The notes below the pieces were generated by a model, which was given only the letters and a program-made list of their open reading frames with translations, was not told where the DNA came from and searched no databases. From Neomesorhizobium albiziae (lineage in GTDB: Bacteria > Pseudomonadota > Alphaproteobacteria > Rhizobiales > Rhizobiaceae), in the NCBI RefSeq assembly GCF_900114255.1, contig NZ_FOSL01000006.1:124001-188000 (forward strand): a DNA stretch of 64,000 nucleotides, read 5' to 3'. Below are positions 25,307 to 35,714 of this stretch, one piece after another. Both the position numbers and the translations under genes were made by a program. The number at the start of each line of letters is the position of its first letter. Positions within the stretch are counted from its first letter, which is position 1.

Positions 25307-27358
25307 TCAGGCTGCCTTGCCGTTGGCATTCATCGCCTCATCCGCCAGCCTGCCGGTCAATTCGGCCATGTGGTCGAAACGGGCGCTGTAGCTGGCGACG
25401 CCAGCGGTGGCCGAACGCAACTCGACAATCAGGTCGCCGATCGCCGATTGCGGCATGGTGGCCTCCACCACGTCCCAGCCCGGCCAGCCGGGCCGTGCAT
25501 CGAAGCCCAGGATCTGGCCGCGCCGCTGCGGCACGATTGCCGTCACTTTCGCGGTCGCGTCGTTGGGCGTGTAGATATCCACCTTCATGACCGGCTCGAG
25601 CAGAACCGGCGAGCATGCCGCCATGCCTTCCTTCATGGCGAGCTTGGCGGCCATCTGAAACGCCATGTCGGAGGAATCGACCGAATGGTAGGAGCCGTCG
25701 GAGAGGTTGACCGCCACGTCGACGACCGGAAAGCCCATCGGCCCCGATTTCAGATAGTCGCGAACGCCGGCTTCGACCGACTGGATGTAGGTCTTCGGCA
25801 CCACGCCGCCGGTGATCGTATCGGTAAACTGGAAGCCGCTGCCGCGCGGCAGCGGCTTGATGTCGAGCACCACATCGCCGAACTGCCCGTGGCCGCCGGA
25901 CTGCTTCTTATGGCGACCGCGCTGCGACACCGACTTGCGGATCGTTTCGCGGTAGGGAACTGCCGGAGCATGGCCTTCGACGGGGATCTGGTTGCGGCCT
26001 TCGAGATGCTCGACGGTGACGCGCAGATGCATCTCACCGTGCCCCGAGATGACCATCTCGCTGGAATCCTGGTGGTGCTGGACACGCAGCGACGGGTCCT
26101 CTTCCGCGATGCGGTGGATGGCGGCGGAAAGCTTGACGTCGTCCTTGCGTTCCTTCGACCGCAGCGCCAGCGCGAACACCGGCTGCGGAACTTCGAGCCC
26201 GATCAGTGCCGGGATGCCGCCCTTGACTGAACTCAGCGTGGCGCCGGTCTTGACGTCGTCGAGTTTGCCCAGCGCGACGGTCTCGCCCGCCTTGGCAGAC
26301 GGGAGTTTTGTCTGGTCCTTGCCGAGCATGCGGTAGATGCCCGAAACCTTGGCGACGCCGCTACCGGAGATATTGAATTCGGCGCTGTCCGTCACCGTGC
26401 CGGACAGGATGCGCGAGATCGACAGCTTGCCGCCATGTGCCGTGTGCAGCGTCTTCATGACCTGCGCAACGGTGTTGTTGTTTTCCGGCACGCCAAGCCG
26501 CTTGCGGGTCGCGGCCACATCCGGCGCGTCGTGGCGAATGGCCTTGAGCAGACGCAGAACGCCATTGCCCTTTTCGGCGGTGCCGATCAGAACCGGCGTC
26601 ACCAGTCCGTCGCGGACGTCGGCGGCGAGGTCGTCGAACACTTCGTCCTTTGGCGGCTCAATCTCGTCCAGCAATTGCTCCATCAGAAGGTCGTCGTGGT
26701 CGGCCAGCGTTTCGAGCATTGAGAAGCGCGCCTCGATTTCCCGCGCCTTGTCGTCGCTTGGAATTTCGGCGACCTCGCTCTCGGCATATTCGCGGTAGAT
26801 GTAGGCGCGCTCCAGCGCCAGGTCGATCGAGCCGATGATGATGCCTTCCTTGCGCAGCGGGATCTGACGCAAGAGGAGCGGCGCGCTGCTCGTCGGCTGC
26901 AGCAGTTTAAGCGTTTCGCGAACGCCGGCGTCGCCCCTGTCGATCTTGTTGAGGAACAGGATGCGCGGCACACCGAGATCGTCCAGCTTGCGCATGATGA
27001 GCTGCAAGGCGGGTATTTTTTTCTCGTCGGCTTCGGCAACGACCACGGCGATGTCGCAGGCTGCGAGAACCGGTTCGGCCTCGAAAGAAAACTCGATGGA
27101 GCCGGGGCAGTCGATGAAGGTCAGGCTGTCGCCCATGAACTCGGTGGTTGCCACGACCGCCTCGACGCTCATCTGGTGGGCGCGGGCCTCCGGCGAATGA
27201 TCGCCGACGGTATTGCCCGACGAAACTGGGTTCTGGCGTGGGATAGCGCCCGTTCGGGCAAGGATTGCTTCAAGAAGTGTGGTTTTTCCGCTGGCAAAGG
27301 GACCGACAATGGCGATGCATTTCGGTCCCGCAAGCCTGCCTCCGGCGCGTTTTCCCAT
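25307..27358 (-). CDS. Elongation factor G-like GTPase (EF-G paralogue)
   Basis: Translational GTPase of 683 residues with EF-G domain order. G1 is GPFASGKTT, G3 DCPGS (instead of the usual DTPGH) and G4 NKID; domain II (about 285-370), domain IV (about 470-590, with RGRHKKQSGGHGQFGDV) and domain V follow. It is shorter than canonical EF-G (~700) and clearly divergent, like the second EF-G of many alphaproteobacteria and actinobacteria. The substitution in G3 at the GTP-hydrolysis His position suggests altered GTPase behaviour. The housekeeping fusA normally lies in the str operon, which is not here. Confidence 0.88.
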   Translation of the reverse strand: MGKRAGGRLAGPKCIAIVGPFASGKTTLLEAILARTGAIPRQNPVSSGNTVGDHSPEARAHQMSVEAVVATTEFMGDSLTFIDCPGSIEFSFEAEPVLAACDIAVVVAEADEKKIPALQLIMRKLDDLGVPRILFLNKIDRGDAGVRETLKLLQPTSSAPLLLRQIPLRKEGIIIGSIDLALERAYIYREYAESEVAEIPSDDKAREIEARFSMLETLADHDDLLMEQLLDEIEPPKDEVFDDLAADVRDGLVTPVLIGTAEKGNGVLRLLKAIRHDAPDVAATRKRLGVPENNNTVAQVMKTLHTAHGGKLSISRILSGTVTDSAEFNISGSGVAKVSGIYRMLGKDQTKLPSAKAGETVALGKLDDVKTGATLSSVKGGIPALIGLEVPQPVFALALRSKERKDDVKLSAAIHRIAEEDPSLRVQHHQDSSEMVISGHGEMHLRVTVEHLEGRNQIPVEGHAPAVPYRETIRKSVSQRGRHKKQSGGHGQFGDVVLDIKPLPRGSGFQFTDTITGGVVPKTYIQSVEAGVRDYLKSGPMGFPVVDVAVNLSDGSYHSVDSSDMAFQMAAKLAMKEGMAACSPVLLEPVMKVDIYTPNDATAKVTAIVPQRRGQILGFDARPGWPGWDVVEATMPQSAIGDLIVELRSATAGVASYSARFDHMAELTGRLADEAMNANGKAA

Positions 27359-27561
27359 GGTAACCCGACCTCCTCCTCATGCATGACCACTTGAGGCGGC
27401 GGCCGGCCTCCTCCGGCCGTCGCAGGGCAGGGTGCTTAGCCACCTGCCAGAATTCATCGAAACATGGGTTGGGAGGCAGGGCAAGGAAAATAGATGACTG
27501 ACGGCTCCACATGTTCGACAAAGGCTGCACAGTCGGCTTTCTGAAAAGGGAGAACCACCCC

Positions 27562-27957
27562 ATGAAGATCATTGCTTGCGGCGACGTACCAACCATCCTT
27601 GCGCCGGATGCCTATTTCACCGGGCGGGTCACGCAGAACCCGATCATCGAAACGGAAGCGCCGGCGCGGCTGCGCGCCACGACGGTCACGTTCGAACCCG
27701 GCGCCCGCACGGCCTGGCACACGCACCCACTCGGCCAGACACTGCATGTGCTCTCGGGAGCGGGCAGAGCGCAAAGCTGGGGCGGGCCGATCCAGGAGAT
27801 CAGGGCTGGCGACACGATATGGTTCTCGCCGGGCGAAAAGCACTGGCACGGCGCCGGCGCCAAAACGGCGATGGTTCACATTGCCATGCAGGAGGCCCTC
27901 GACGGCGTTGCGGTCGAATGGCTGGAAAAGGTTAGCGACGAGCAATATGGCGGCTAG
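27562..27957 (+). CDS. Small cupin-domain protein (quercetinase-like)
   Basis: Single cupin barrel, 131 residues. The first cupin motif with metal-binding His residues is TAWHTHPLGQTLHVLSG; the second is near PGEKHWHGAG. Such proteins are small metal-dependent isomerases, dioxygenases or sensors, and the substrate is unknown. ATG 27562 with AAGGGAG upstream is preferred over the longer frame from 27511. A strong terminator follows the gene. Confidence 0.85.
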   Translation: MKIIACGDVPTILAPDAYFTGRVTQNPIIETEAPARLRATTVTFEPGARTAWHTHPLGQTLHVLSGAGRAQSWGGPIQEIRAGDTIWFSPGEKHWHGAGAKTAMVHIAMQEALDGVAVEWLEKVSDEQYGG

Positions 27958-27980
27958 GTCCGACCCAACGCCATGCAATC

Positions 27981-28010
27981 AAAAAGCCCGGCATTGCTGC
28001 CGGGCTTTTT
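27981..28010. terminator. Bidirectional terminator between cupin and aminotransferase genes
   Basis: AAAAAGCCCGGC / GCCGGGCTTTTT forms a perfect 12-bp stem with loop ATTGCT, with A and T runs suited to both strands. Confidence 0.9.
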
Positions 28011-28032
28011 GATTTTCGAATGATTGGACGGA

Positions 28033-29298
<1,266 letters not shown>

Positions 29299-29382
29299 TC
29301 AACGCTTCCGCAAGGGCCGGCGGCACGGCTTTGTTCGTCCAGGCCGCTCCATCCGTTAACGAGCGGTAAAACTTGCTCCACT

Positions 29383-30333
29383 ATGGTTCGCCGCACGAAT
29401 TTCTCGGAACGGCCGGAGCAAGAGCAGTTTGTCGGGCACCATGGGCCTTGCATGATCATTCGACAGGACGACGGCACTTTCGCCGCCGTGTGGGGGCCTT
29501 ATGTGCTGCGGTCGGCCTTTCAGCCGATCTTTGCTTTTTACAACGGCAGGGCCACGGTGGTGGCGTTCGAAGGGCTGATACGGCCAAGCCGCGACGGCGA
29601 GCCGGTGCCGCCCGCCACCTTCTTCGCTTCCGTTCCCTTTGCCGAGCGGCTGCATGTTGAAACGCTGACACGCACCTTGCACCTGGGTAATGCCGGCGCC
29701 TGCCTCGATCCCGACACCTCGATCTTCGTCAATTTCGATCCTTCGGTGTTCGGCGAGAAAAGCGTTGCCGATGCGGCCCTGCGCGACATGCGGCTTGTCC
29801 TGCGGGAAGCGGCGATCGATCCACGCCGTGTTGTCTGCGAGGTCACCGAACAAAAATCCGCGTCAGAGGCTGCGCTCCACCGATTTGTGCAGGCGCTGAA
29901 GCTGCAGGGTTTTCGCATCGCCGTCGACGACTACGGTTCCGCCGATTCCGACGTCGACCGGATAAGGCGCTTGCAACCAGACATCGTCAAATTCGACGCG
30001 CAGTGGATCACACGGCTCATGGAAACCGGACCGGGGTTCGCACTGCTGTCGACGATGGTGTCGGCCTTCGCCGAGCAAGGCATCAAGACGGTGTTTGAAG
30101 GCATCGAGGAAACCTGGCAGCTCGAACTGGCCGAGAAATCCGGCGCGTCGATGGTGCAGGGTTATGTTCTGGCAAGACCGCAGATTGCCTCGATCGGCCA
30201 GGCGCCCAGCCGCCATTCGAGCGGCAAGCCGTCCACCCTCGTCGAGTTGCCGGACGACCAGTTGAAAAACGGCAGGCATCGGCGGGCCGATCCAGTCCGC
30301 GGCGTTTTCGGTCGGCGCACCAAGTCGCCATAG
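29383..30333 (+). CDS. EAL-domain protein, probably active c-di-GMP phosphodiesterase
   Basis: Stand-alone EAL domain, 316 residues, no GGDEF or membrane part. Most catalytic positions are present: Glu63 (AFEGLIRP, EGL in place of EAL), Asn117 (VNFDP), Glu153 (CEVTE), Asp182-Asp183 (VDDYGS), Lys203 (IVKFD), Glu239 (FEGIEE) and Gln259 (QGY). It could hydrolyse c-di-GMP, though the EGL and DDYGS variants may lower activity. ATG 29383 is taken; ATG 29452 is an alternative start. A second, degenerate EAL gene follows 221 bases downstream. Confidence 0.85.
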   Translation: MVRRTNFSERPEQEQFVGHHGPCMIIRQDDGTFAAVWGPYVLRSAFQPIFAFYNGRATVVAFEGLIRPSRDGEPVPPATFFASVPFAERLHVETLTRTLHLGNAGACLDPDTSIFVNFDPSVFGEKSVADAALRDMRLVLREAAIDPRRVVCEVTEQKSASEAALHRFVQALKLQGFRIAVDDYGSADSDVDRIRRLQPDIVKFDAQWITRLMETGPGFALLSTMVSAFAEQGIKTVFEGIEETWQLELAEKSGASMVQGYVLARPQIASIGQAPSRHSSGKPSTLVELPDDQLKNGRHRRADPVRGVFGRRTKSP

Positions 30334-30554
30334 ATTGGGATTCCGGTTACCATATCCGGTGGATCGCTTTCCGACCCCCGACGCATTAACTGGCGGTCAA
30401 ACTCATCCTGTTAGGCTTCGAACAAAGCCGAATAAGAGCTAAAAACAGGGTAGTCGTGTGTATCAGTATCCGGGTCTCCCGGCGCATCCGTTCGAGGCGC
30501 TGACGACGGAGTTTTTCGAACACCGGTCATGCCGTGCGGCTGGAGCAGGCTGCC

Positions 30555-31433
30555 ATGACTGAGACATTTCCGCGGCTTGCCGATGTAGAAAAGGCTATCC
30601 TCGCCGACGAAATCGGCCTGGAGACAGGTATTTACGGCCAGTACCGGTTGAAGACGTCCTACCAGCCGATCTTCAGGCGCGAGGGAGCGAATCTCGCCCT
30701 GTTTGCGCTTGAGGCCCGCTTGGCGCCGCAACTTGCCGGCAAGCAGATCACTGCCGCCGAATTCTTCGAACAGGTCGCGCCTGACGACCGGCGTTTCGTG
30801 GAAACCCTCTCCAGGGTTCTCCACCTGCGCAATCATCGCAACATCGGCGTCGACAACGTTGCAAACCTCAGGCTTTACCTGACGATCGACCCAGATCTCG
30901 ACATGCGCGACCAGGGCGTCGGATCGCTGGATTCGATCGCCAGGATTGCAGAAGAAGCCGATTTGTCGCCGGCCATGATCATCTGCGAAATCCTCGATGC
31001 GCCCGAACTCCCGATGGACGGGCTTGCAGGCATCGCCAACGAACTCAGCTGCTGCGGCATGCAGATCTCCATCGCCGCCTTCAGGGCCGGAAAATCGGCC
31101 ATCGACCGCGTCACGCTGATTGGCCCCAACGTCATCAAGATCGATGGAGCCTGGTTTCGTGGCGTGCAGGACAAAGCCGAAACGGCCAGGCTATTCCCGG
31201 CGGTCCTGACCGCATTCAAGGGCCTTGGTGCGAAACTTCTGGTGCAAGGCATCGAAACGTCGTCCGAATTGGAGGCCGCGCTCGACGCGGGCGCCGACTA
31301 TCTGCAAGGGCGGCTGTTGGCCGGCCCGGCTCTGGTCGGCACGGTTGTCGACGACAGCCCGCGTCCGGTCGCGAGGCTGCTTGCACGGGAGGATCGCAAG
31401 ATCGTTCCGTTTGGCCGACACCGGAAAGGCTGA
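30555..31433 (+). CDS. Degenerate EAL-domain protein, probably a non-catalytic receptor
   Basis: This 292-residue protein has an EAL fold like its upstream neighbour, starting SYQPIFRR, but key residues are replaced: EAL becomes EAR (53-55), the metal Asn is missing (LTIDPD), the DDFG pair becomes Ala-Ala in SIAAFRAG (172-179), and the EGVE glutamate becomes Gln231 (VQGIET). Lys195 and Gln251 remain. It is therefore unlikely to hydrolyse c-di-GMP and may bind it or a partner. ATG 30555 gives the start. The two genes may act as a pair. Confidence 0.82.
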   Translation: MTETFPRLADVEKAILADEIGLETGIYGQYRLKTSYQPIFRREGANLALFALEARLAPQLAGKQITAAEFFEQVAPDDRRFVETLSRVLHLRNHRNIGVDNVANLRLYLTIDPDLDMRDQGVGSLDSIARIAEEADLSPAMIICEILDAPELPMDGLAGIANELSCCGMQISIAAFRAGKSAIDRVTLIGPNVIKIDGAWFRGVQDKAETARLFPAVLTAFKGLGAKLLVQGIETSSELEAALDAGADYLQGRLLAGPALVGTVVDDSPRPVARLLAREDRKIVPFGRHRKG

Positions 31434-31492
31434 CGCTGGCGCGCCGTTCACTACCGTTGTGCGCCGGAACAGGCTGGCGGCACTGCAGACGC

Positions 31493-31516
31493 AAAAAAGG
31501 CGGGACTGATCCCGCC
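31493..31516 (-). terminator. Terminator downstream of cspA
   Basis: GGCGGG-ACTGAT-CCCGCC; on the minus strand it is followed by TTTTTT, about 170 bases after the cspA stop. Confidence 0.6.
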
Positions 31517-31683
31517 TTCCGCTGCTTGGTAGCCTGATCGTAACATGCTCGGTTCCGGTATCGGCAGCAATCCGCTACGTCGATTTCCGGTTCGTCATCA
31601 TGCGTTCGCGCGCTCTTGGCGCGGCCGCCAGTACATCCGTGACTTGCCGCGCGCTTCCGGTCAAACCGGGGCGCGCGATAAAA

Positions 31684-31896
31684 TCAGGCTGCCTTGCTGA
31701 GAGACCCAGCGGACGACTTGCCGGTGCGGCGGTCCTGCTCGATCTCGAAGTTGATTTTCTGGCCTTCAACGAGGTTCGTCATGCCAGCGCGCTCGACAGC
31801 GGAAATGTGGACGAAAACGTCCGCGCCGCCGTTGTCCGGCTGAATGAAGCCGAAGCCCTTGGTGCTGTTGAACCACTTAACGGTGCCAGTAGCCAT
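31684..31896 (-). CDS. cspA: Cold shock protein
   Basis: Single cold-shock domain, 70 residues. RNP-1 (KGFGFI) and RNP-2 (VFVHIS) are intact, with the start [10 protein letters not shown]. It binds single-stranded RNA and acts as a chaperone during growth or cold. The long 5' region (about 31897-32150 on the minus strand) has no coding character and is typical of csp leader mRNAs. AAGGAA precedes ATG 31896. Confidence 0.95.
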   Translation of the reverse strand: MATGTVKWFNSTKGFGFIQPDNGGADVFVHISAVERAGMTNLVEGQKINFEIEQDRRTGKSSAGSLSKAA

Positions 31897-32198
31897 ATGC
31901 GTATTCCTTACAAAGTTTGCAACGTGGTAAGTCCGACAAAGAAAGCCGGACCGGTTGGTATCGAGATTTTGGAGATAGACGTCAGCAAACGCGGGTTCCG
32001 CGGGGCCACTAGATCGATCGGCCGAAATATCAACGGAACGCATATAAGCCGGATAGCCAGCCAACACAAGGGGCGAACGGAAATTATTCCTCGGCTCGGG
32101 ATTGCGGATGACGCGACGCGGACTAGATGCTGGCCATGAAACAGTTTGCGCCGCCGCTCGTATATTAATGTGACGCCGTCCGAAAAGGGAGGTTGGTG

Positions 32199-32528
32199 AT
32201 GATGAGATTTCTGCTTGCGGCAACCGTATTTCTTTCGGCAATGCCGGCACACGCGATCACGCGCTACAACTCGACGAGCATGAGGTGCGACGAGGTGAGG
32301 GCCACCATCCGGCGGGATGGTGCGGCGATCATGCGTTACCGTTCGCAACGCAATCCATCCCTGCAACTCTATGGCCGCTATGTGCGAGACGATCGCTTCT
32401 GCCAGCAGGAGGAGATGGCCGAAACCGTCTTCATTCCTTCCGCCGACCGCAAATCCTGCCCGGTCTATGAGTGCAAGACATTCGACTTCGACGATGATTT
32501 CCCAATTCTGAGGTTGCGGCGCGACTGA
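32199..32528 (+). CDS. Small secreted protein of unknown function
   Basis: A 109-residue protein with a signal peptide ([18 protein letters not shown]) and a Cys-containing mature domain ([39 protein letters not shown]). The GAAIMRYRS and pairs of Cys recall small periplasmic proteins seen across Rhizobiales, but no function is known. ATG 32199 lies six bases after GGGAGG; ATG 32202 is equally possible. It is convergent with the ogt gene. Confidence 0.78.
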   Translation: MMRFLLAATVFLSAMPAHAITRYNSTSMRCDEVRATIRRDGAAIMRYRSQRNPSLQLYGRYVRDDRFCQQEEMAETVFIPSADRKSCPVYECKTFDFDDDFPILRLRRD

Positions 32529-32543
32529 GCCTGGCAAGCTGCC

Positions 32544-33101
32544 TCAGAACCCGAAAGCTGCCTGCGCCGGTGGCGGCGGGCCGACGCGTACGCCTTCCAT
32601 CTTGAGCAATTTTTCCTTTGTGGTGCTGCCGCCTGGTGCTGAAAAACCGCCGATCTTGTTGCCCGCCGCGAGGATCCGGTGGCATGGCACCACAATCGGC
32701 ACCGGGTTCTGGCCAAGCGCCTGGCCGGTGTCGCGCGCCTCGCCGGGATAGCCGGCGCGGGCCGCCAGCTCACCATAGGTGACGGTCTCGCCAAACCCGA
32801 GCTTGCGGGCCGCGTCGTAGATCGCGAGCCGGAAGGCGTCGACGCCCCCAAGATCAACGGGCACTTCAGAGAAATCGACCTGCTCGCCGGCCGCATAGCG
32901 TTTCAGTATCTGGACGATGTCCGCGACCCATGCCGGTGGCGAAGCCTCGGTGCCGTCGACCGTGCGGCGCTGCAGTCGCCGCTCGGTCGCAGCGCGGTCA
33001 TGCGAAGGCAATTGCAGCTGGGTCAGGCCGTTCTCGCTCCAGGCAATGCCGAGCCATCCGAGCGGCGTTTCGAAGACGTGGTAGTTTTGCGAAGTAGACA
33101 T
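32544..33101 (-). CDS. ogt: Methylated-DNA-[protein]-cysteine S-methyltransferase
   Basis: Suicide O6-alkylguanine-DNA alkyltransferase, 185 residues. Acceptor Cys140 is in the PCHRIL motif, followed by the GGFSAPGGSTTKEKLL segment. The helix-turn-helix-like TVTYGELAARAGYP is upstream. It transfers alkyl groups from guanine O6 to itself. There is no Ada-type N-terminal regulator domain. ATG 33101 starts the protein as MSTSQNYHVFETPLG; the frame continuing upstream is not coding. Confidence 0.94.
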   Translation of the reverse strand: MSTSQNYHVFETPLGWLGIAWSENGLTQLQLPSHDRAATERRLQRRTVDGTEASPPAWVADIVQILKRYAAGEQVDFSEVPVDLGGVDAFRLAIYDAARKLGFGETVTYGELAARAGYPGEARDTGQALGQNPVPIVVPCHRILAAGNKIGGFSAPGGSTTKEKLLKMEGVRVGPPPPAQAAFGF

Positions 33102-33306
33102 GGCAAATTCCCGACGATCTGATTGTTTATCATGAACCGAGCCGGCGGCACAAATCAAGAACGCCGACCGGATTCGCATACTCGGTAATCTAGGGTTTGC
33201 TGGCGCTTTGCGACACCCGATTCCAGACATGTTGCTGACATTGGGGGCATGATGTAAGGAGGTCTGGGCGGAAGCGGCTGATTTGTGGTGGATGTGAGGG
33301 GGCGCT

Positions 33307-34110
33307 TTGCCCGAACTTCGAGTTTTCCTGGCGGTTGGCGCCGTGTTTTCGTCGATCGGATTGTCGGGCTGTACGTCGACGTCCACCGGCGACAACGTAT
33401 CGGCAAGCCTCGCCATGGCCTCGAGTGCCGACCTGGCGCTGCCCGACACTGTTTCGGTGGTGCCGACTTCCTTCGCGCCCAATGCCGACGCTCCGTCAGC
33501 CTTCGCCGCTACCGCCAAGGTAGCCCCAGCGGTCGAAGCGAATGCAACTGTTGCCGGCGCGATGCCTGAGGCGGCTGACGCCAAAACGCCGGTGGCCGCA
33601 ACCCGGACCGCCGCAGCGGGCGTCCAGGTGGCCGCAATCGACGCCAAGGCGGCGCCCGCGGATGCCAATGTGACGGCGACGCCGGCAGTTTTCACGCCCA
33701 ATTCTTTCGTCAAGGCCGAAGCGCCGGCCAGCGATCTCGACGGCCTGATCGCCAAATATGCGGCGGTCTACGAGGTGCCGGTCGACCTGGTGCGGCGCGT
33801 CGTCAAGCGCGAGAGCACCTTCAATCCCAAGGCCTACAATCGCGGCCATTGGGGCCTGATGCAGATCAAGCACGCGACGGCGCGCGGCATGGGCTACAAC
33901 GGCCCGGCAAAAGGCCTGCTCGATGCCGAGACCAATCTCAAATATGCGGTGAAATATCTGAAGGGCGCCTGGCTCGTCGCCAACGGCAATGACGATCTGG
34001 CGGACCGGCTTTACCAGCGCGGCTATTATTACGACGCCAAACGCAAGGGCCTGCTCGACGAGACGGGGCTTGGCAAGGACCGGCGCCGGCGCATGACGCC
34101 GCCCACCTGA
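33307..34110 (+). CDS. Lytic transglycosylase lipoprotein (SLT domain)
   Basis: Protein of 267 residues with an N-terminal lipobox (IGLSGCTS), a long Ala/Thr/Pro-rich linker (about 30-140), and a C-terminal SLT domain with the catalytic Glu in VKRESTFNPKAYN, then GHWGLMQIKHATARGMGY. It cleaves peptidoglycan glycan strands in the periplasm or at the outer membrane. The start is TTG 33307 with GAGGGGG four bases upstream; no in-frame ATG exists upstream. A palindromic RIME-like repeat follows the gene. Confidence 0.88.
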   Translation: MPELRVFLAVGAVFSSIGLSGCTSTSTGDNVSASLAMASSADLALPDTVSVVPTSFAPNADAPSAFAATAKVAPAVEANATVAGAMPEAADAKTPVAATRTAAAGVQVAAIDAKAAPADANVTATPAVFTPNSFVKAEAPASDLDGLIAKYAAVYEVPVDLVRRVVKRESTFNPKAYNRGHWGLMQIKHATARGMGYNGPAKGLLDAETNLKYAVKYLKGAWLVANGNDDLADRLYQRGYYYDAKRKGLLDETGLGKDRRRRMTPPT

Positions 34111-34129
34111 CCCACAAAAAGGGCGGCCG

Positions 34130-34232
34130 CTACAGCGCCGCGCGTCTTTTCAGACGCGCAAAGCTCGCTGTAGCACTTTGATTTTCTGCATAATTTTGTC
34201 CTTAAATCGATTCCGATTTGAGGAATTATGCG
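34130..34232. repeat. RIME-like rhizobial palindromic repeat
   Basis: There are two long imperfect palindromes. The first has outer arms CTACAGCG and CGCTGTAG (34130-34172), with inner GCGCGTC / GACGCGC. The second has arms GCATAATT and AATTATGC (34188-34231), with inner AAATCG / CGATTT. The layout and sequence match the RIME family of intergenic repeats in Rhizobiaceae. It may serve as the transglycosylase mRNA 3' structure. Confidence 0.8.
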
Positions 34233-34266
34233 AGTTGCCGCGCTTTCGCTGTCAGGACCAGAACGT

Positions 34267-34497
34267 TCAGTTCTTCAGCGCGTCGGCTGCAGGCTTCTTG
34301 ACGGTCTTGCCGTCAGCTGCGGGCTTGCCCGAAACGATCTTGCGCAGGATCGAGCCGGTGGAGCTGTGGTCGAGTTGCTGCGCCGTCTGGTTCACGCGGG
34401 GCGCCTCGGGATATTGAAGCGTCGCGGCGAAATCGCCGGCGAAAGCAGCGCCCGAGGTGGCGGCAAGAGCGGCAAGCACGAGAGCAATCTTCTTCAT
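34267..34497 (-). CDS. Small secreted protein of unknown function
   Basis: A 76-residue protein with a clear signal peptide (MKKIALVLAALAATSGAAFA) and a mature part of about 56 residues with no recognised domain (ending KPAADALKN, Lys/Ala-rich). ATG 34497 has GGAGAAAG upstream; the frame extends further upstream without support. Its promoter region carries palindromic CGTAC-type sites like those upstream of the TetR gene at 34790-35434, so it is probably in that regulator's regulon. Confidence 0.75.
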   Translation of the reverse strand: MKKIALVLAALAATSGAAFAGDFAATLQYPEAPRVNQTAQQLDHSSTGSILRKIVSGKPAADGKTVKKPAADALKN

Positions 34498-34526
34498 GGT
34501 CTTTCTCCGTTGGCGGCGTTCAAAAT

Positions 34527-34597
34527 ATGTACGTGTACGCTGCAACGTACATATACGAGCCGTTTCGCGTGCCTACAATAGAAAATCGTACGCGTAC
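34527..34597. promoter_or_regulatory. CGTAC-type palindromic operators upstream of the small secreted gene
   Basis: ATGTACGT (34527-34534) and ACGTACAT (34545-34552) form a perfect 8-bp inverted repeat with a 10-bp spacer. GTACGCGTAC (34588-34597) is a second perfect palindrome. Similar CGTAC half-sites lie upstream of the TetR gene. The following stretch to 34789 is purine-rich without a gene. Confidence 0.55.
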
Positions 34598-34789
34598 AAA
34601 ATTTTTTCGAACAACCTTTCGTGATGGAAAATGGGAGTGGGAAGGACTGCCGCGCCGGCGCAATCAGCCTCGCCGCTTCGGCGTCCCTCGGAGGCGGGGG
34701 AAAGAGGAGAAGAAAAGAGAGGGGGAGGGGTTTCCGGTATCGTCACGCCGCCGATTATACGGCGGCCAGTTGCCCCGTGGAAAAGCCGG

Positions 34790-35434
34790 TCAGCAGGATT
34801 TCGCGCCTGCCGTCAGCGGCCCGGCCCCTTCGGTTCGCACTGCGGTCAACGCGAGCTCAATGACGGTCTCGGCATAGTGCTTGTGGTCGCCGAACGAATA
34901 TTGCGGGAAAGTGATCATCGCCGAGATGGCGCCGTGCACGGTGGTCCACAGGAAGGTGGTGATGGCGTGCTCGTCGCCTTTCAGCAGGCCGGCCTCCAGA
35001 CAGGCCAGCACGCAATTGCGCATCGACAGCAGCGCCGGATTGTTCTTCTCCAGTTCGGCCGCCGTTTCAGCGTCGTGTTCGTGGGCCTTGGGCGTCATGA
35101 AGATGGTTCGGTATTCGTTGGGGTTCTCGCGGCCGAAGGCTGCGAATTCACGCATGCCGTGGCGCAGCGCGTCGAGCGGCTCGGCAGGCTGGTTGCGCCC
35201 GGCGCGCTCGGCCAGCTGCGCAAACGCATCCTCGGCCAGCGCGATCAGGATCTCCTGCTTGTCGGCAAAATAGGAATAGACCGACATCGGCGCATAACCG
35301 ACGCGCTTGGCCAGCTTGCGGATGGTCAGGCCTTCGTAGCCTTCCTCCTTGACCAGCGCGTGCGCTGCCGCGACCAGCTCTGAGCGTAACTCGGCCTTCT
35401 GACGTTCGCGGCGGGTCTGAACGGTGATCGGCAT
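34790..35434 (-). CDS. TetR-family transcriptional regulator
   Basis: Protein of 214 residues. The N-terminal HTH is typical: AAHALVKEEGYEGLTIRKLA, then RVGYAPMSVYSYFADKQEIL. The C-terminal ligand domain is helical (LWTTVHGAISAMITFP) with no named effector. It likely represses itself and the small secreted gene through CGTAC palindromes found in both promoter regions. Its C-terminal end is at 34790. Confidence 0.9.
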   Translation of the reverse strand: MPITVQTRRERQKAELRSELVAAAHALVKEEGYEGLTIRKLAKRVGYAPMSVYSYFADKQEILIALAEDAFAQLAERAGRNQPAEPLDALRHGMREFAAFGRENPNEYRTIFMTPKAHEHDAETAAELEKNNPALLSMRNCVLACLEAGLLKGDEHAITTFLWTTVHGAISAMITFPQYSFGDHKHYAETVIELALTAVRTEGAGPLTAGAKSC

Positions 35435-35460
35435 TTCTCCCCGGCGGCCTATTCTTTTTT

Positions 35461-35490
35461 CGTACCTGCACGAATTATATACGCCGTACG
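35461..35490. promoter_or_regulatory. Candidate TetR autoregulatory site
   Basis: CGTAC (35461-35465) and CGTACG (35485-35490) flank ATTATATACG about 30-55 bases upstream of the TetR start, matching half-sites at 34527-34597. Confidence 0.4.
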
Positions 35491-35714
35491 GGCGGGCAAC
35501 AAGTTGAAGCTATTCGACGCGCCGTGAAAAGGATTGACGCAACGTAAGGAGCTAGGCCGGCTGGTGAATTCGCCGGTGGGTAGAATAACAGCCAAAATCG
35601 GTACGGGTAAAAGGCAGCGAAACAGTGTTTTATAACAGTTGTGACGCGGCAAACTATCATTTGCGAATTTATTTGATACATTTGCATTGGGGAAGGCTTG
35701 GGAGCACGCATGGG

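Noticed and set aside
27454-27978. Minus-strand open frame over the small cupin gene
   Set aside because: Shadow of the plus-strand cupin, which has metal-binding His motifs and a good start.
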